A stretch of DNA of 7,767 nucleotides from DASQUK01 sp046723645 (GTDB lineage: Bacteria > Actinomycetota > Acidimicrobiia > Acidimicrobiales > VFJN01): contig JBKOUY010000011.1 in the NCBI GenBank assembly GCA_046723645.1, positions 1 through 7,767 of the forward strand, read 5' to 3'. Of the stretch, positions 1 to 6,918 are shown piece by piece. The notes beneath the pieces were generated by a model. The model was not told where the DNA came from. It worked only from the letters and a program-made list of their open reading frames with translations, and ran no database searches. Position numbers and translations under genes: made by a program. Position 1 is the first letter of the stretch. Each line of letters opens with the position of its first letter.

Positions 1-1443
1 GAGGTCGACGTAGAAGATGTCGCCGCCGGGGCCGGTGACCACCTGGACGGGCTGACCTGCGCCACCGACGAACTGGGACAGCTGGCCGGCGCTGGGGTCG
101 GCGCCGGTGCCCCGCTTCATCACCCAGACGCAGCCGCGGGAGGCGTCGGCGAAGAACAACGCGCCGTCGTAGTCCGACGGGTAGTTCGACCCGTTCTCGA
201 ACGCGATCCCGCTCACCGAGGAGCTCCCGGTGGGGCAGGAGTCGCCGGTGAACATGGACGCGTCGTGGCGGTACCGGAAGAAGGGCTCCGTCTGTCCGAT
301 GCCGTACAGGGTTTCGCAGCTGTTCAGGTCGACCCCGTCGTAGCCACCCTGCCTGCCGCTGCCCTCGTAGCACGGCCACCCGAAGTTCTCCGCGGTGCCG
401 TCGTTGATGTCGGCGATCCGGTTGATCTCCTCCCAGGTGTTCCACCCGACATCGCCGACCCACAGCTGCTCGGTCCCGGGCCTGACGTCGAACCGGAAGG
501 GATTGCGAAGGCCGTAGGCGATGATCCTGCGGGCGTTCGGGTCGGCGCTCGAGGCGAACGGGTTGCCGGGGAGGCCGGCGCCGGTGTTCGGGTCGACCCG
601 GATGATCGTGCCGTCGAGGGTCGCGGGCTGGCCGCTCGGCCGCCGCATCGATTGGGATCGCAGGGCACCGCCCTGGGCGGTGGGCGGCGTCAGGCTCGTG
701 CCCGCCGGCGACGGCGGATCGCCGCACGGGTTCTTGGTCTGGCCGTAGTCGGCGTAGTTGAAGTTGGCGCCGTCGCCGGCACTCACGTAGAGCCCCCCGT
801 CGGGCCCGAAGGCGACGGTCCCGATGGAATGGCTGGGGAACTGCTGGCACCAGCCGCTCACGAGCACCTGCTCCGAGCCGGTCATCTGGTTGCCGCTGGC
901 GGTCAGCCGAGACAACCGTGCCTGTACGACGCAACCGTCGACGGTGGAGCCCGGCGGGTTCGGGCAGGGGTCGCTCGTGCCACCGGCCGTTCCCCACCGT
1001 GGGGCGGTCCCGCCGGGCACGGCGTCGTACGTGTAGAGCGCGTACACGTACGGCCGCGTCGGGAACTGGGGGTCGAGGGCCAGACCGAGCATGCCTCGGT
1101 CCCAGAAGTTGTGCACCTGGGTACGCAGGTCGGCGAAGACCGTCGGTGTGGTGTCCGACAGCGAGTCGAACACCTTGATCAGACCACTCTTCTCGGCGAC
1201 GAAGGCGCGACCGTCACCGGCGAAGGCAACTGCGGTGGGCTGCGTTAGGCCCGAGAAGGCCACGACCTCCGCGAACCCGCTGGGTACGACGGAGGCCGCG
1301 GTCGCGCGGGCCTTCACGGGTGCCGCGCGTGCCTGCCCGGACGTGATCAATGAGGTCGCGCCCAGGAGCGCCACCACGAGCGCGGCGCGCAACCGGAACG
1401 CGGCCCGCGCCCGACCCCGACCGACACGAACGCCCGCCCTCAC
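1..1443 (-). CDS. Secreted PQQ-dependent sugar dehydrogenase (glucose/sorbosone dehydrogenase family), 3' end cut by window edge
   Basis: The minus strand is open from a GTG at 1443 to the left edge: 481 codons with no stop, so the C-terminus lies outside the window. Residues 1-41 form a signal peptide: an Arg-rich start, a hydrophobic stretch at about 20-34, and a probable ARA-A cleavage site near residue 40. The mature part reads as a six-bladed GSDH propeller: GLTQPTAVAFAGDGRAFVAE (66-85), DRGMLGLALDPQF (115-127), HSIGTVAFGPDGGLYVSAGD (205-224), AYGLRNPF (309-316) and WVGDVGWNTWEEIN (328-341). In soluble glucose dehydrogenases the His in the HSIGTVAFGPDG-like segment (here H205) is the catalytic base, and the Arg in the RNP motif (here R313) lies near PQQ. 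The family oxidises sugars or sugar-like alcohols outside the membrane, but the substrate cannot be told from sequence. Relatives often carry PKD or carbohydrate-binding domains after the propeller, which would be off-window. No clear Shine-Dalgarno precedes the GTG; it was chosen because it gives a complete signal peptide. It starts 45 bp from, and divergent to, the deacetylase gene. Confidence 0.87.
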   Translation of the reverse strand, partial: MRAGVRVGRGRARAAFRLRAALVVALLGATSLITSGQARAAPVKARATAASVVPSGFAEVVAFSGLTQPTAVAFAGDGRAFVAEKSGLIKVFDSLSDTTPTVFADLRTQVHNFWDRGMLGLALDPQFPTRPYVYALYTYDAVPGGTAPRWGTAGGTSDPCPNPPGSTVDGCVVQARLSRLTASGNQMTGSEQVLVSGWCQQFPSHSIGTVAFGPDGGLYVSAGDGANFNYADYGQTKNPCGDPPSPAGTSLTPPTAQGGALRSQSMRRPSGQPATLDGTIIRVDPNTGAGLPGNPFASSADPNARRIIAYGLRNPFRFDVRPGTEQLWVGDVGWNTWEEINRIADINDGTAENFGWPCYEGSGRQGGYDGVDLNSCETLYGIGQTEPFFRYRHDASMFTGDSCPTGSSSVSGIAFENGSNYPSDYDGALFFADASRGCVWVMKRGTGADPSAGQLSQFVGGAGQPVQVVTGPGGDIFYVDL

Positions 1444-1488
1444 GCCGTGCAACGGTAGTCGCTGAGCGCGGGCCCGGGTGACGACCGG

Positions 1489-2544
1489 ATGCCCTTTCGG
1501 GACGTTCGACCCTGGCGGGCGCCGCCTGGGGGAGCTATTGAATTCGCTGGCGACGAAGCGAGGTGTGGCGATGTCCGAGTTCCCCCGCGGCCGCGGTCGC
1601 TCGGCGGCAGCACCTACGCGGCACCGGCCGCGACGTGGAACGCACAGACCGGCACCACGTGGCTCTTCGTCCGCGGCACCGACAACATGCTCTACCTCAG
1701 GCAGGGCAGCCAGGACTCCTGGACGGGCTGGCGGGGGCTCGGCGGCACGTTGATCGATGCCCCGGCGACGGCCGCCACGGCGAGCGGGGGCATCGACGTG
1801 GTCGTCCGAGGTCCCGACAACGCACTGTGGTCACGCCTGCATCGCAACGGCGCCTGGTCGAGCTTCGTGCGGGCGTGGGTGCCGGCGGCGCCGGCGCCGC
1901 CCCCGTCCTCGCGCCTTGGCGTCGACTGGACCCGGATCCCCACCAGCGCACCGGTCGTCGCGTTGACGTTCGACGCCGGTGCCAACGCGGACGCGATCCG
2001 TTCGATCCTGGCAACCCTGTGGACGAAGGGCGTGCCGGCCACCTTCTTCCTGACCGGCCAGTGGGTCCGGGCCTTCCCCGCCCATGCGAACGAAGTGGCG
2101 GTGGGAGGCTTCGTCGTCGGGAACCACACCGACACCCACCCCGAGCTCACGACCCTGTCGGACGCCGAGGTCCGGGCACAGGTCCTGAACGCCCAGCGCT
2201 CCATCCTGCTCACCAACGGCACCGAGACGCGTCCGTTCTTCCGCTTCCCGTTCGGCGACGTCGACAGCCGCGTCCTCGGCATCGTCAACGACCTGGGCTA
2301 CGTCGGGGTGCGTTGGACGGTCGACTCCCTTGGCTGGCAGGGGACGTCCGGTGGGCAGACGGTGCAGAAGGTCGTCGATCGGGTGCTGGCCGCCCTGCAG
2401 CCGGGCGAGATCGTGCTCATGCACGTGGGATCGCATCCGACCGACGGCTCCATGCTGGACGCGGCGGCCCTCCCGCAGATCATCGACGCCATCCGCGCCC
2501 GCGGCTACACGTTCGTGACGATGAGCGCCTTGACCGGCGGGTGA
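1489..2544 (+). CDS. Polysaccharide deacetylase (NodB/CE4) with a lectin-like propeller fragment at the N-terminus; true 5' end doubtful
   Basis: The open frame encodes 351 residues. Residues 145-351 are a NodB homology domain, whose family removes N- or O-acetyl groups from chitin, peptidoglycan or xylan using a metal ion. Visible motifs are TFDAG (160-164, motif 1, with Ala in place of the usual second Asp), HTDTHP (213-218, metal-binding His pair), FRFPFG (251-256), DSLGW (279-283) and LMH (310-312). Residues 36-128 hold about two units resembling PLL-type bacterial lectin propellers: LFVRGTDNMLYLR, W..W..LGG, then VVVRGPDNALWSR and W.SF. A Pro/Ala linker (131-140) joins the two parts. Residues 1-35 match nothing and contain no signal peptide, odd for an enzyme expected outside the cell. 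The only in-frame standard starts are ATG 1489, with no Shine-Dalgarno, and an internal ATG at 1687. A better-placed ATG at 1571, preceded by GAGGT at 1560-1564, is in another frame. The catalytic domain looks intact; whether the protein is exported is unclear. Confidence 0.8.
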   Translation: MPFRDVRPWRAPPGGAIEFAGDEARCGDVRVPPRPRSLGGSTYAAPAATWNAQTGTTWLFVRGTDNMLYLRQGSQDSWTGWRGLGGTLIDAPATAATASGGIDVVVRGPDNALWSRLHRNGAWSSFVRAWVPAAPAPPPSSRLGVDWTRIPTSAPVVALTFDAGANADAIRSILATLWTKGVPATFFLTGQWVRAFPAHANEVAVGGFVVGNHTDTHPELTTLSDAEVRAQVLNAQRSILLTNGTETRPFFRFPFGDVDSRVLGIVNDLGYVGVRWTVDSLGWQGTSGGQTVQKVVDRVLAALQPGEIVLMHVGSHPTDGSMLDAAALPQIIDAIRARGYTFVTMSALTGG

Positions 2545-2559
2545 CCGGCAGCGCCGCGC

Positions 2560-3741
2560 CTACCCTGCGGGCGGCGGCGCGAGCGGATGCGGCATGCAGA
2601 GTTCGTCGTACTCGGCGATCACGATGCGCTCGGGATCGATCGAGCAGGTGGGGCACTCCGGGTCACGCAGCATGCGGTAGGTGCGGAACGACTCCTCCAG
2701 CGAGTCGTACGCCAGCAGGCGGCCCGAAAGGTCCTCGCCGACGCCGAGGATGAGCTTGATGGCCTCGACCGCCTGGATCGACCCCACGATGCCGGGCAGC
2801 ACACCCAGCACCCCGGCCTCCGCGCACGACGGCGCCAGCTCGGCCGGTGGCGGCTCGGGGAGGAAGCAGCGGTAGCAGGGCCCGTCGTGGGGCTTGAACA
2901 CGGTGACCTGGCCCTCGAACCGGAAGATCGAGCCGTGCACGACCGGGATCTCGAGCTTCAGCGCGGCGTCGTTCAGCAGGTAGCGGACGGGGAAGTTGTC
3001 GGCGCCGTCGACCACGATGTCGTAGCCGGACAGGATGTCCATGACGTTGTCGGCGCCCAGGCGGACATCGTGGGTCACGACGTTGACGTCGGGGTTGATG
3101 GCGGTGAGCGTCTTCTTGGCCGAGTCGACCTTGCGCTCGCCCACCCGGTCGAGGTTGTGGAGGATCTGGCGCTGCAGGTTCGACTCGTCGACCACGTCCA
3201 TGTCGACGATGCCGATCGTGCCGACGCCGGCGGCCGCCAGGTACAGCGCCGCCGGTGACCCCAGGCCGCCGGCCCCGAGCAGCAAGACTCGGGCGTCGAG
3301 CAGCTTGAGCTGGCCGTCGACGTCGACCTCCGGGAGGAGCAGGTGGCGCTGGTAGCGGTTGCGCTGCTCCGCGGACAGCTTGCGGGGCGCGGCCCAGTCG
3401 CGACCCTCGTCCTTCCACTTGTTGAACCCCCCGGTCATGGACGCGACGTCCTGGTAGCCCATGTCGCTGAGGGTCTTGGCCGCGAACGCGGACCGCACGC
3501 CGCTGGCGCAGTGGATGATCACGGGCGCCGACTTGTCGACGATCCGGTTCTCGACCGAGCTCTCGAGGGTGCCCCGAGGGATGTGCACGGCGCCGGGGAT
3601 GGCGCCCTGCTCGTACTCGTCGGGCTCGCGCACGTCGAGGACCACCGCGCCCGGCCGCCGCCGCAGCTCGTCGGCTCGGGCGGTGTCGATCTCTCGGATC
3701 TCGGCTTTGGTGGCGGCAAGCAGCTCACGGAAGCTCGGCAT
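2560..3741 (-). CDS. moeB: Rhodanese-MoeB/ThiF fusion: sulfur-carrier adenylyltransferase and sulfurtransferase
   Basis: This 393-residue protein joins a rhodanese domain (about 18-117) to an E1-like ThiF/MoeB domain (about 123-385). The rhodanese loop is CASGVRS with the persulfide Cys at 78. The E1 part shows the ATP-binding GAGGLGS (156-162), D180/D182 and SNLQRQ (187-192), K204, and the DGADN loop (245-249). Two zinc-binding pairs follow, CYRC (289-292) and CPTC (363-366), with C306 in the PSCAEAGVLGVLPG segment where MoeZ/Uba4-type enzymes carry a reactive Cys. Family knowledge: such proteins adenylate the C-terminal Gly of a ubiquitin-like carrier (MoaD, ThiS, CysO type) and convert it to a thiocarboxylate for molybdopterin, thiamine or cysteine synthesis. 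Which carrier is served cannot be told; none is encoded nearby. In the classic actinobacterial MoeZ the rhodanese domain is C-terminal, so the order here is reversed. ATG 3741 has a good ribosome site, GAGAGGT, 5 nt upstream. A weak -10-like TAGAAT lies at 3797-3802 (minus strand). The product should be cytosolic, having no signal peptide. Confidence 0.92.
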   Translation of the reverse strand: MPSFRELLAATKAEIREIDTARADELRRRPGAVVLDVREPDEYEQGAIPGAVHIPRGTLESSVENRIVDKSAPVIIHCASGVRSAFAAKTLSDMGYQDVASMTGGFNKWKDEGRDWAAPRKLSAEQRNRYQRHLLLPEVDVDGQLKLLDARVLLLGAGGLGSPAALYLAAAGVGTIGIVDMDVVDESNLQRQILHNLDRVGERKVDSAKKTLTAINPDVNVVTHDVRLGADNVMDILSGYDIVVDGADNFPVRYLLNDAALKLEIPVVHGSIFRFEGQVTVFKPHDGPCYRCFLPEPPPAELAPSCAEAGVLGVLPGIVGSIQAVEAIKLILGVGEDLSGRLLAYDSLEESFRTYRMLRDPECPTCSIDPERIVIAEYDELCMPHPLAPPPAG

Positions 3742-3870
3742 GGCTACCTCTCGGGCAATCTTCTAGGCCACGGAAAAGCCTACAGACTCGCTCAACATTC
3801 TATGTGGCCCGGGCCGGTGGCACCCCGACGCGCCGCGACGCCACGACGCCGCGGCGCTACGACCAGAGGG

Positions 3871-5220
3871 TCAGGCTTCGATCGGGACCTCGTGGATGGC
3901 CTCGATGAAGTCGCCCCGCGCGACGGCCAGCGGACCCGCGACGGCCAACCGGCGGAGCAGCAGCACGCCCATGGTCATGAACGCGGCCAGGCTGCCGACC
4001 AACAGGCCCAGCTCGACCCGGAAGAACAGGTCGTCGCTGGCGAGCCAGGTGGTCGCCGCGAGGGCGACGATCCCCATCGCCCAACCGATCGCCTGATCCC
4101 GGTGCCCGCCCAGCGCGATCAGCGCCTGCGCGCAGGCCAGGGCGAGCATGTACAGGCCGCTCCCGGCGGCCAGCAGGGCGAGCGTGCGCCGGTCGAGGTC
4201 AGCGTTGCGGAACATGATCTCGACCACCGTGGGCCCCAGCAGGGCACCGACGATGGTGCCGGCGACCGCCAGCGCCAGGACGACGACCATGAGCCGCTTG
4301 AGGCTCACCCGGAAATCGCCGAGGCGCCCGGCCGTGGCCAGCGCCGACAGCTTGGGGAGCAGCGCCGCCTGCACGGCCTGGAACAGGAACAGCGGGATGC
4401 GCGCCACGACGACCCCGTTGACGAACCGACCGGCGGCATCGGCCTGGGTGTCGGACGCCAGCAGCTTCACGATCACCGGTCCGATGTTCATGAGCCCGAA
4501 TGCCAGCAGCGAGGCGATCAGCAGGTAGCCGAGGGCCCTGCTGATCTCCCCCAGCGCCGCCTCCGGGCCCGGTCGCAGCGACGGGTGCTCGACCCGCAGG
4601 GCCACGGGCACCGCCAGCAGCCCCGCGATCCCGAGGGCGATGCCGTACCAGCCCGCGGTCGTCACCCCGATCACTGCGCACAGGACGCAACCGAGCAGCC
4701 GAATGAGCCCGTCGGCGCCGATGTAGGTGCCGTAGCCCTTGAAGTGCCCCGTCCCGGACATGCAGCCGCGGGTGACGTGCCCGGCCAGGGCGCCGGCGAC
4801 GCCCAGCGTCAGCCCCACCAACAACAGGAGTTGGTGGTCGAAGAGCTCGTCGACCGACCAGCGGGCGGTGGCGATGAGCAGCACCAGGACCGCAAGCGCG
4901 AGCCCCACCCCGAGCGTGCCCGCCCGGCGGACGACGGGCGCCCCACCCAGGCCCCGAGTGCGGCGCTCGGCGAGTGCACGGCTGATCTCCTGCTCCAGGG
5001 GCAGGAACAGGCCCGGCCCGATGAGGAAGACGAGGCTCCAGGTCGCCGACAGCGGCGAGTACTCGGTCTTGGTCAGGGGCCGGTCGGCCACTGCGAGGAA
5101 GCCGTAGGCCGACAGGCCCGCGACGAGGAGCCCGGCCCCGACCGCGAACGTGCCCGTCGGGAGGGGATTGCGGCGCTTCGCAGCCTCCAGCAGCGCTGCC
5201 ATCAGCGACACGCTACTCAC
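3871..5220 (-). CDS. Polytopic membrane protein of the MOP flippase superfamily (Wzx/MATE-like polysaccharide exporter)
   Basis: This 449-residue protein has about 12 hydrophobic segments, near 23-45, 57-77, 100-119, 129-149, 168-188, 190-208, 229-250, 264-285, 308-330, 346-370, 376-394 and 401-422, separated by short Arg-rich loops. The spacing, the length and the central segment VARIPLFLFQAVQAALLPKL (272-291) followed by an amphipathic loop resemble the Wzx/MurJ/oligosaccharide-flippase branch of the MOP superfamily. Members move lipid-linked sugars or other lipid-attached precursors across the membrane. No substrate can be assigned, and there are no glycosyltransferases beside it as in a typical polysaccharide cluster. 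The start is uncertain: GTG 5220 gives the longest reading, with GTG at codon 4 and ATG at codon 7 also possible; none has a strong ribosome site. It lies 63 bp downstream of the sirtuin stop and 129 bp upstream of the MoeB-fusion start on the same strand. Superfamily membership is well supported; the exact subfamily is inference. Confidence 0.78.
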   Translation of the reverse strand: MSSVSLMAALLEAAKRRNPLPTGTFAVGAGLLVAGLSAYGFLAVADRPLTKTEYSPLSATWSLVFLIGPGLFLPLEQEISRALAERRTRGLGGAPVVRRAGTLGVGLALAVLVLLIATARWSVDELFDHQLLLLVGLTLGVAGALAGHVTRGCMSGTGHFKGYGTYIGADGLIRLLGCVLCAVIGVTTAGWYGIALGIAGLLAVPVALRVEHPSLRPGPEAALGEISRALGYLLIASLLAFGLMNIGPVIVKLLASDTQADAAGRFVNGVVVARIPLFLFQAVQAALLPKLSALATAGRLGDFRVSLKRLMVVVLALAVAGTIVGALLGPTVVEIMFRNADLDRRTLALLAAGSGLYMLALACAQALIALGGHRDQAIGWAMGIVALAATTWLASDDLFFRVELGLLVGSLAAFMTMGVLLLRRLAVAGPLAVARGDFIEAIHEVPIEA

Positions 5221-5283
5221 ATCGCGGGGCCCGACGCCCCGGACGGATGCGGCGGCTGCGCGTAACGGTCACGAGTGGGCCCA

Positions 5284-6063
5284 CTAGTCGGCGCTCGGCT
5301 CGGGCTCGCCGCTGCCGATCAGTTGCGGCAGGACCTCGCCGATCGAGCCGCGGATGACCGCGTCTGCGAGGTCGTCCATGGCCGTCTCCTCGGCGTTGAC
5401 GATCACGATCCGGGCGCCGGCCATGTGGGCGACCGGCACCATGTCGGCCACCGGGTAGACCGCGAGGGTGGAGCCCACGGCGAGCAGCAGGTCGCACCGG
5501 CGGGCCGCGTCCATCGCCCGCTGGAGGTCCTCGACCACGAGGTTCTGACCGAAGCTGATCGTCGCCGACTTGAGGATGCCACCGCAGGTGCGGCACGGCG
5601 GGTCCGCCTCGCCCGCCCGCACCCGCTCCAGTGCCCGCTCCATCGGCGCCCGTTCGCCACACGACATGCACACGACCGTGTGCATGGTGCCGTGGACCTC
5701 GACGACGGTCGCCGGATCGGACCCTGCCGCCTGGTGCAGGCCGTCGATGTTCTGGGTCACGAGAGTGTCGAGCTTGCCCCGGCGCTCGAGCGCCACGAGC
5801 GCCCGGTGACCGGCGTTCGGCTCGGCCGACAGTCCCGGATGCCGCAGCCGCGTCTGCCACGCTTCGCGCCGAACCTCGGGATCCGACATGTAGTTCTGCA
5901 GCGTCGCCCGCCGCTCGGCACCCGGGTTCCGGGTCCACACCCCTTTGGGCCCGCGGAAGTCTGGGATCCCGCTGTCGGTGCTGATGCCGGCGCCGGTGAG
6001 CACCACGACCCGCTCGGCCGCGTCGATCCAGCGCCCCGCCGCGGCGATCAGGTCATCCGGCAC
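5284..6063 (-). CDS. Sir2-family NAD-dependent protein deacylase (sirtuin)
   Basis: Sirtuins remove acyl groups from lysine side chains while cleaving NAD to nicotinamide and O-acyl-ADP-ribose. With the GTG 6063 start the protein has 259 residues. It shows the whole core: GAGISTDSGIPDFRG (24-38), TQNIDGLH (103-110), the catalytic His in VVEVHGT (H124), a zinc site CMSC (132-135) and CRTC (157-160), GST (197-199) and IVNAEE (221-226). The Tyr/Arg pair of desuccinylating class III enzymes is not evident, so simple deacetylation is the likelier activity; that is inference. The ILKSATISFGQ segment is, from memory, common in actinobacterial homologues. Two starts are possible. ATG 6096 adds 11 residues (LFDLRVRFPAV-like) without a ribosome site. 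GTG 6063 follows GGGTAAGG about 9 nt upstream, leaves a normal N-terminus, and suits a TATAAT at 6111-6116, so it is preferred. The gene is divergent from the one at 6214 and the first of three minus-strand genes. The product should be cytosolic. Confidence 0.92.
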   Translation of the reverse strand: MPDDLIAAAGRWIDAAERVVVLTGAGISTDSGIPDFRGPKGVWTRNPGAERRATLQNYMSDPEVRREAWQTRLRHPGLSAEPNAGHRALVALERRGKLDTLVTQNIDGLHQAAGSDPATVVEVHGTMHTVVCMSCGERAPMERALERVRAGEADPPCRTCGGILKSATISFGQNLVVEDLQRAMDAARRCDLLLAVGSTLAVYPVADMVPVAHMAGARIVIVNAEETAMDDLADAVIRGSIGEVLPQLIGSGEPEPSAD

Positions 6064-6110
6064 GGCCGGAAACCTTACCCGCAGATCGAATAGCATTGAA
6101 AAATCATGAT

Positions 6111-6116
6111 ATTATA
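6111..6116 (-). promoter_or_regulatory. Candidate -10 element of the sirtuin gene
   Basis: Read on the minus strand, this is a perfect TATAAT in a short AT-rich island (about 6091-6120) that stands out from the GC-rich surroundings. A transcript starting about 7 nt downstream, near 6104, would leave a leader of about 40 nt before GTG 6063. No good -35 lies at 17 nt (ATCCTT at that distance). A perfect TTGACA exists on the same strand at 6144-6149, but the spacer would be 27 nt, too long for a normal housekeeping promoter. So only the -10 is supported. Confidence 0.4.
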
Positions 6117-6213
6117 TGAAGGCTCTTGTGTGGAAGGATCCGGTGTCAAAAGGGTCCCCGACACCCGAGCAACTTCCCCGCTGGCCGCACGCTCGCCAAA
6201 CCTCGGAGACGCA

Positions 6214-6912
6214 ATGCACGCCCGCGACATCCCGACCACCATCCCCACCCTGCGGATCCTTCCCTGGTCCGATCCGGTGATCGACCAGGTCGGCTACGAC
6301 CCCCGCTCCCGCTACGTCGAGCGCTTCTGGCTCGGGATCCTCGGCCCTTCGGCCACGTGGCTCATGCGCTACCTGGTCGACGGGCTCGAGCGATCCCCCG
6401 AGGGCTATCCGCTCGACCTCGCCGAGTGCGCCACCGCACTCGGCCTCGGCCGCTACCGGGGCACCAGCAGCGCGTTCCCCCGCACCATCGCCCGCTGCTG
6501 CCAGTTCGGCACGAGCCGCCTCACCGCCGACGCCTCGCTCGAGGTGCGCCGCCGCCTGCCACCGCTCACGCTCCGCCAGGTCCGGCGGCTGTCGCCGGTG
6601 CTGCAGGCGGAGCACGCCGCCTGGGTCGATCGGGCCCCGGCCGCCCTCGGCGCCGACGACCTGCGCGACCAGGCTCGCCGGCTGGCGCTGTCGCTGCTCG
6701 AGCTCGGGGAGGACGGCGAGGCGACCGAGCGCCAGCTCCACCGGTGGCGCTTCCATCCCGCGCTGGCCAGCGAGGCGACGGCGTGGGCGGTCGAACGCCA
6801 CGGCGCCATGGGCTCCCACTCCCCAACGGTGGCACCCGAGGTCATGGGTTCCAGCTCCCGAGCGGCGCCATCCGAGGTCATGGGTTCCACGGAGCCGAGC
6901 TCGAGGCCATAG
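6214..6912 (+). CDS. Conserved protein of unknown function with a repeat-derived C-terminal tail
   Basis: I recognise this only as resembling an uncharacterised family seen in high-GC actinobacteria; no function is assigned. ATG 6214 is chosen because GGAG at 6205-6208 sits 5 nt upstream; the frame stays open back to ATG 6106, but that extension looks like leader sequence. The product has 232 residues, no signal peptide and no membrane segment. The compact part (about 1-200) begins with LPWSDPVID and SRYVERFWLGILGPSATWLM, is rich in Arg, Leu and Ala, and has likely helices. A central segment includes YRGTSSAFPRTIARCCQFG and then RRRLPPLTLRQVRRL, a basic stretch that could suggest a winged-helix-like or nucleic-acid-binding fold, but this is weak. 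After AWAVERHG (near 202) the tail is three in-frame 12-residue units of the type VMGS..S..APSE. These are written by the DNA repeats at 6804-6889, and the TAG stop lies in a further repeat copy. The original protein may have ended near residue 205. Confidence 0.72.
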   Translation: MHARDIPTTIPTLRILPWSDPVIDQVGYDPRSRYVERFWLGILGPSATWLMRYLVDGLERSPEGYPLDLAECATALGLGRYRGTSSAFPRTIARCCQFGTSRLTADASLEVRRRLPPLTLRQVRRLSPVLQAEHAAWVDRAPAALGADDLRDQARRLALSLLELGEDGEATERQLHRWRFHPALASEATAWAVERHGAMGSHSPTVAPEVMGSSSRAAPSEVMGSTEPSSRP

Positions 6913-6918
6913 GTTTCC
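6805..6918 (+). repeat. Short direct repeats at 36-bp spacing, four copies of decreasing similarity
   Basis: An 18-bp sequence, CCGAGGTCATGGGTTCCA, occurs exactly at 6836-6853 and again at 6872-6889, 36 bp apart. A degenerate copy, GCCATGGGCTCCC, lies 36 bp upstream in register at 6805-6817 (10 of 13 aligned bases). A fourth, GAGGCCATAGGTTTCC, lies at 6903-6918, 12 of 16 matching but only about 29 bp on. Intervening bases are also partly alike. The 36-bp period keeps the reading frame, giving a 12-residue repeat in the protein. No other copies were noticed in this window. Confidence 0.75.

Noticed and set aside
265..1248. Plus-strand open frame opposite the sugar dehydrogenase
   Set aside because: The minus strand gives a clear signal peptide and GSDH motifs; the plus frame is a Gly/Val/Arg-rich shadow.
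2551..2580. GC-rich stem (GCGCCGC with GCGGCGC) at the convergent gene ends as a terminator
   Set aside because: The seven-pair stem has a 16-nt loop, overlaps coding sequence and has no T-run on either strand; such stems are common by chance in this composition.
3742..3870. RNA gene, small ORF or riboswitch in the 129-bp gap upstream of the MoeB fusion
   Set aside because: No tRNA-like fold, Moco- or TPP-riboswitch-like core or convincing small ORF was seen; only a ribosome site and a weak TAGAAT are visible.
3343..5265. Long plus-strand open frame (about 640 codons)
   Set aside because: It lies antisense to the flippase and the MoeB fusion. Its translation is a low-complexity mix of Arg, Gln, His, Asp and Gly with no motif, as expected for an antisense shadow in GC-rich DNA.
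5225..5285. Stem CGGGGC/GCCCCG (5225-5241) and 12-bp palindrome AGTGGGCCCACT (5274-5285) between sirtuin and flippase genes
   Set aside because: Both are short GC-rich symmetries without a T-run or a partner signal. They could be a weak terminator or operator, but nothing separates them from background.
6805..6918. CRISPR-like array
   Set aside because: The conserved unit is only 16-18 bp with just two exact copies, the spacing changes from 36 to 29 bp, the intervening bases are themselves partly alike, and no cas gene is present.
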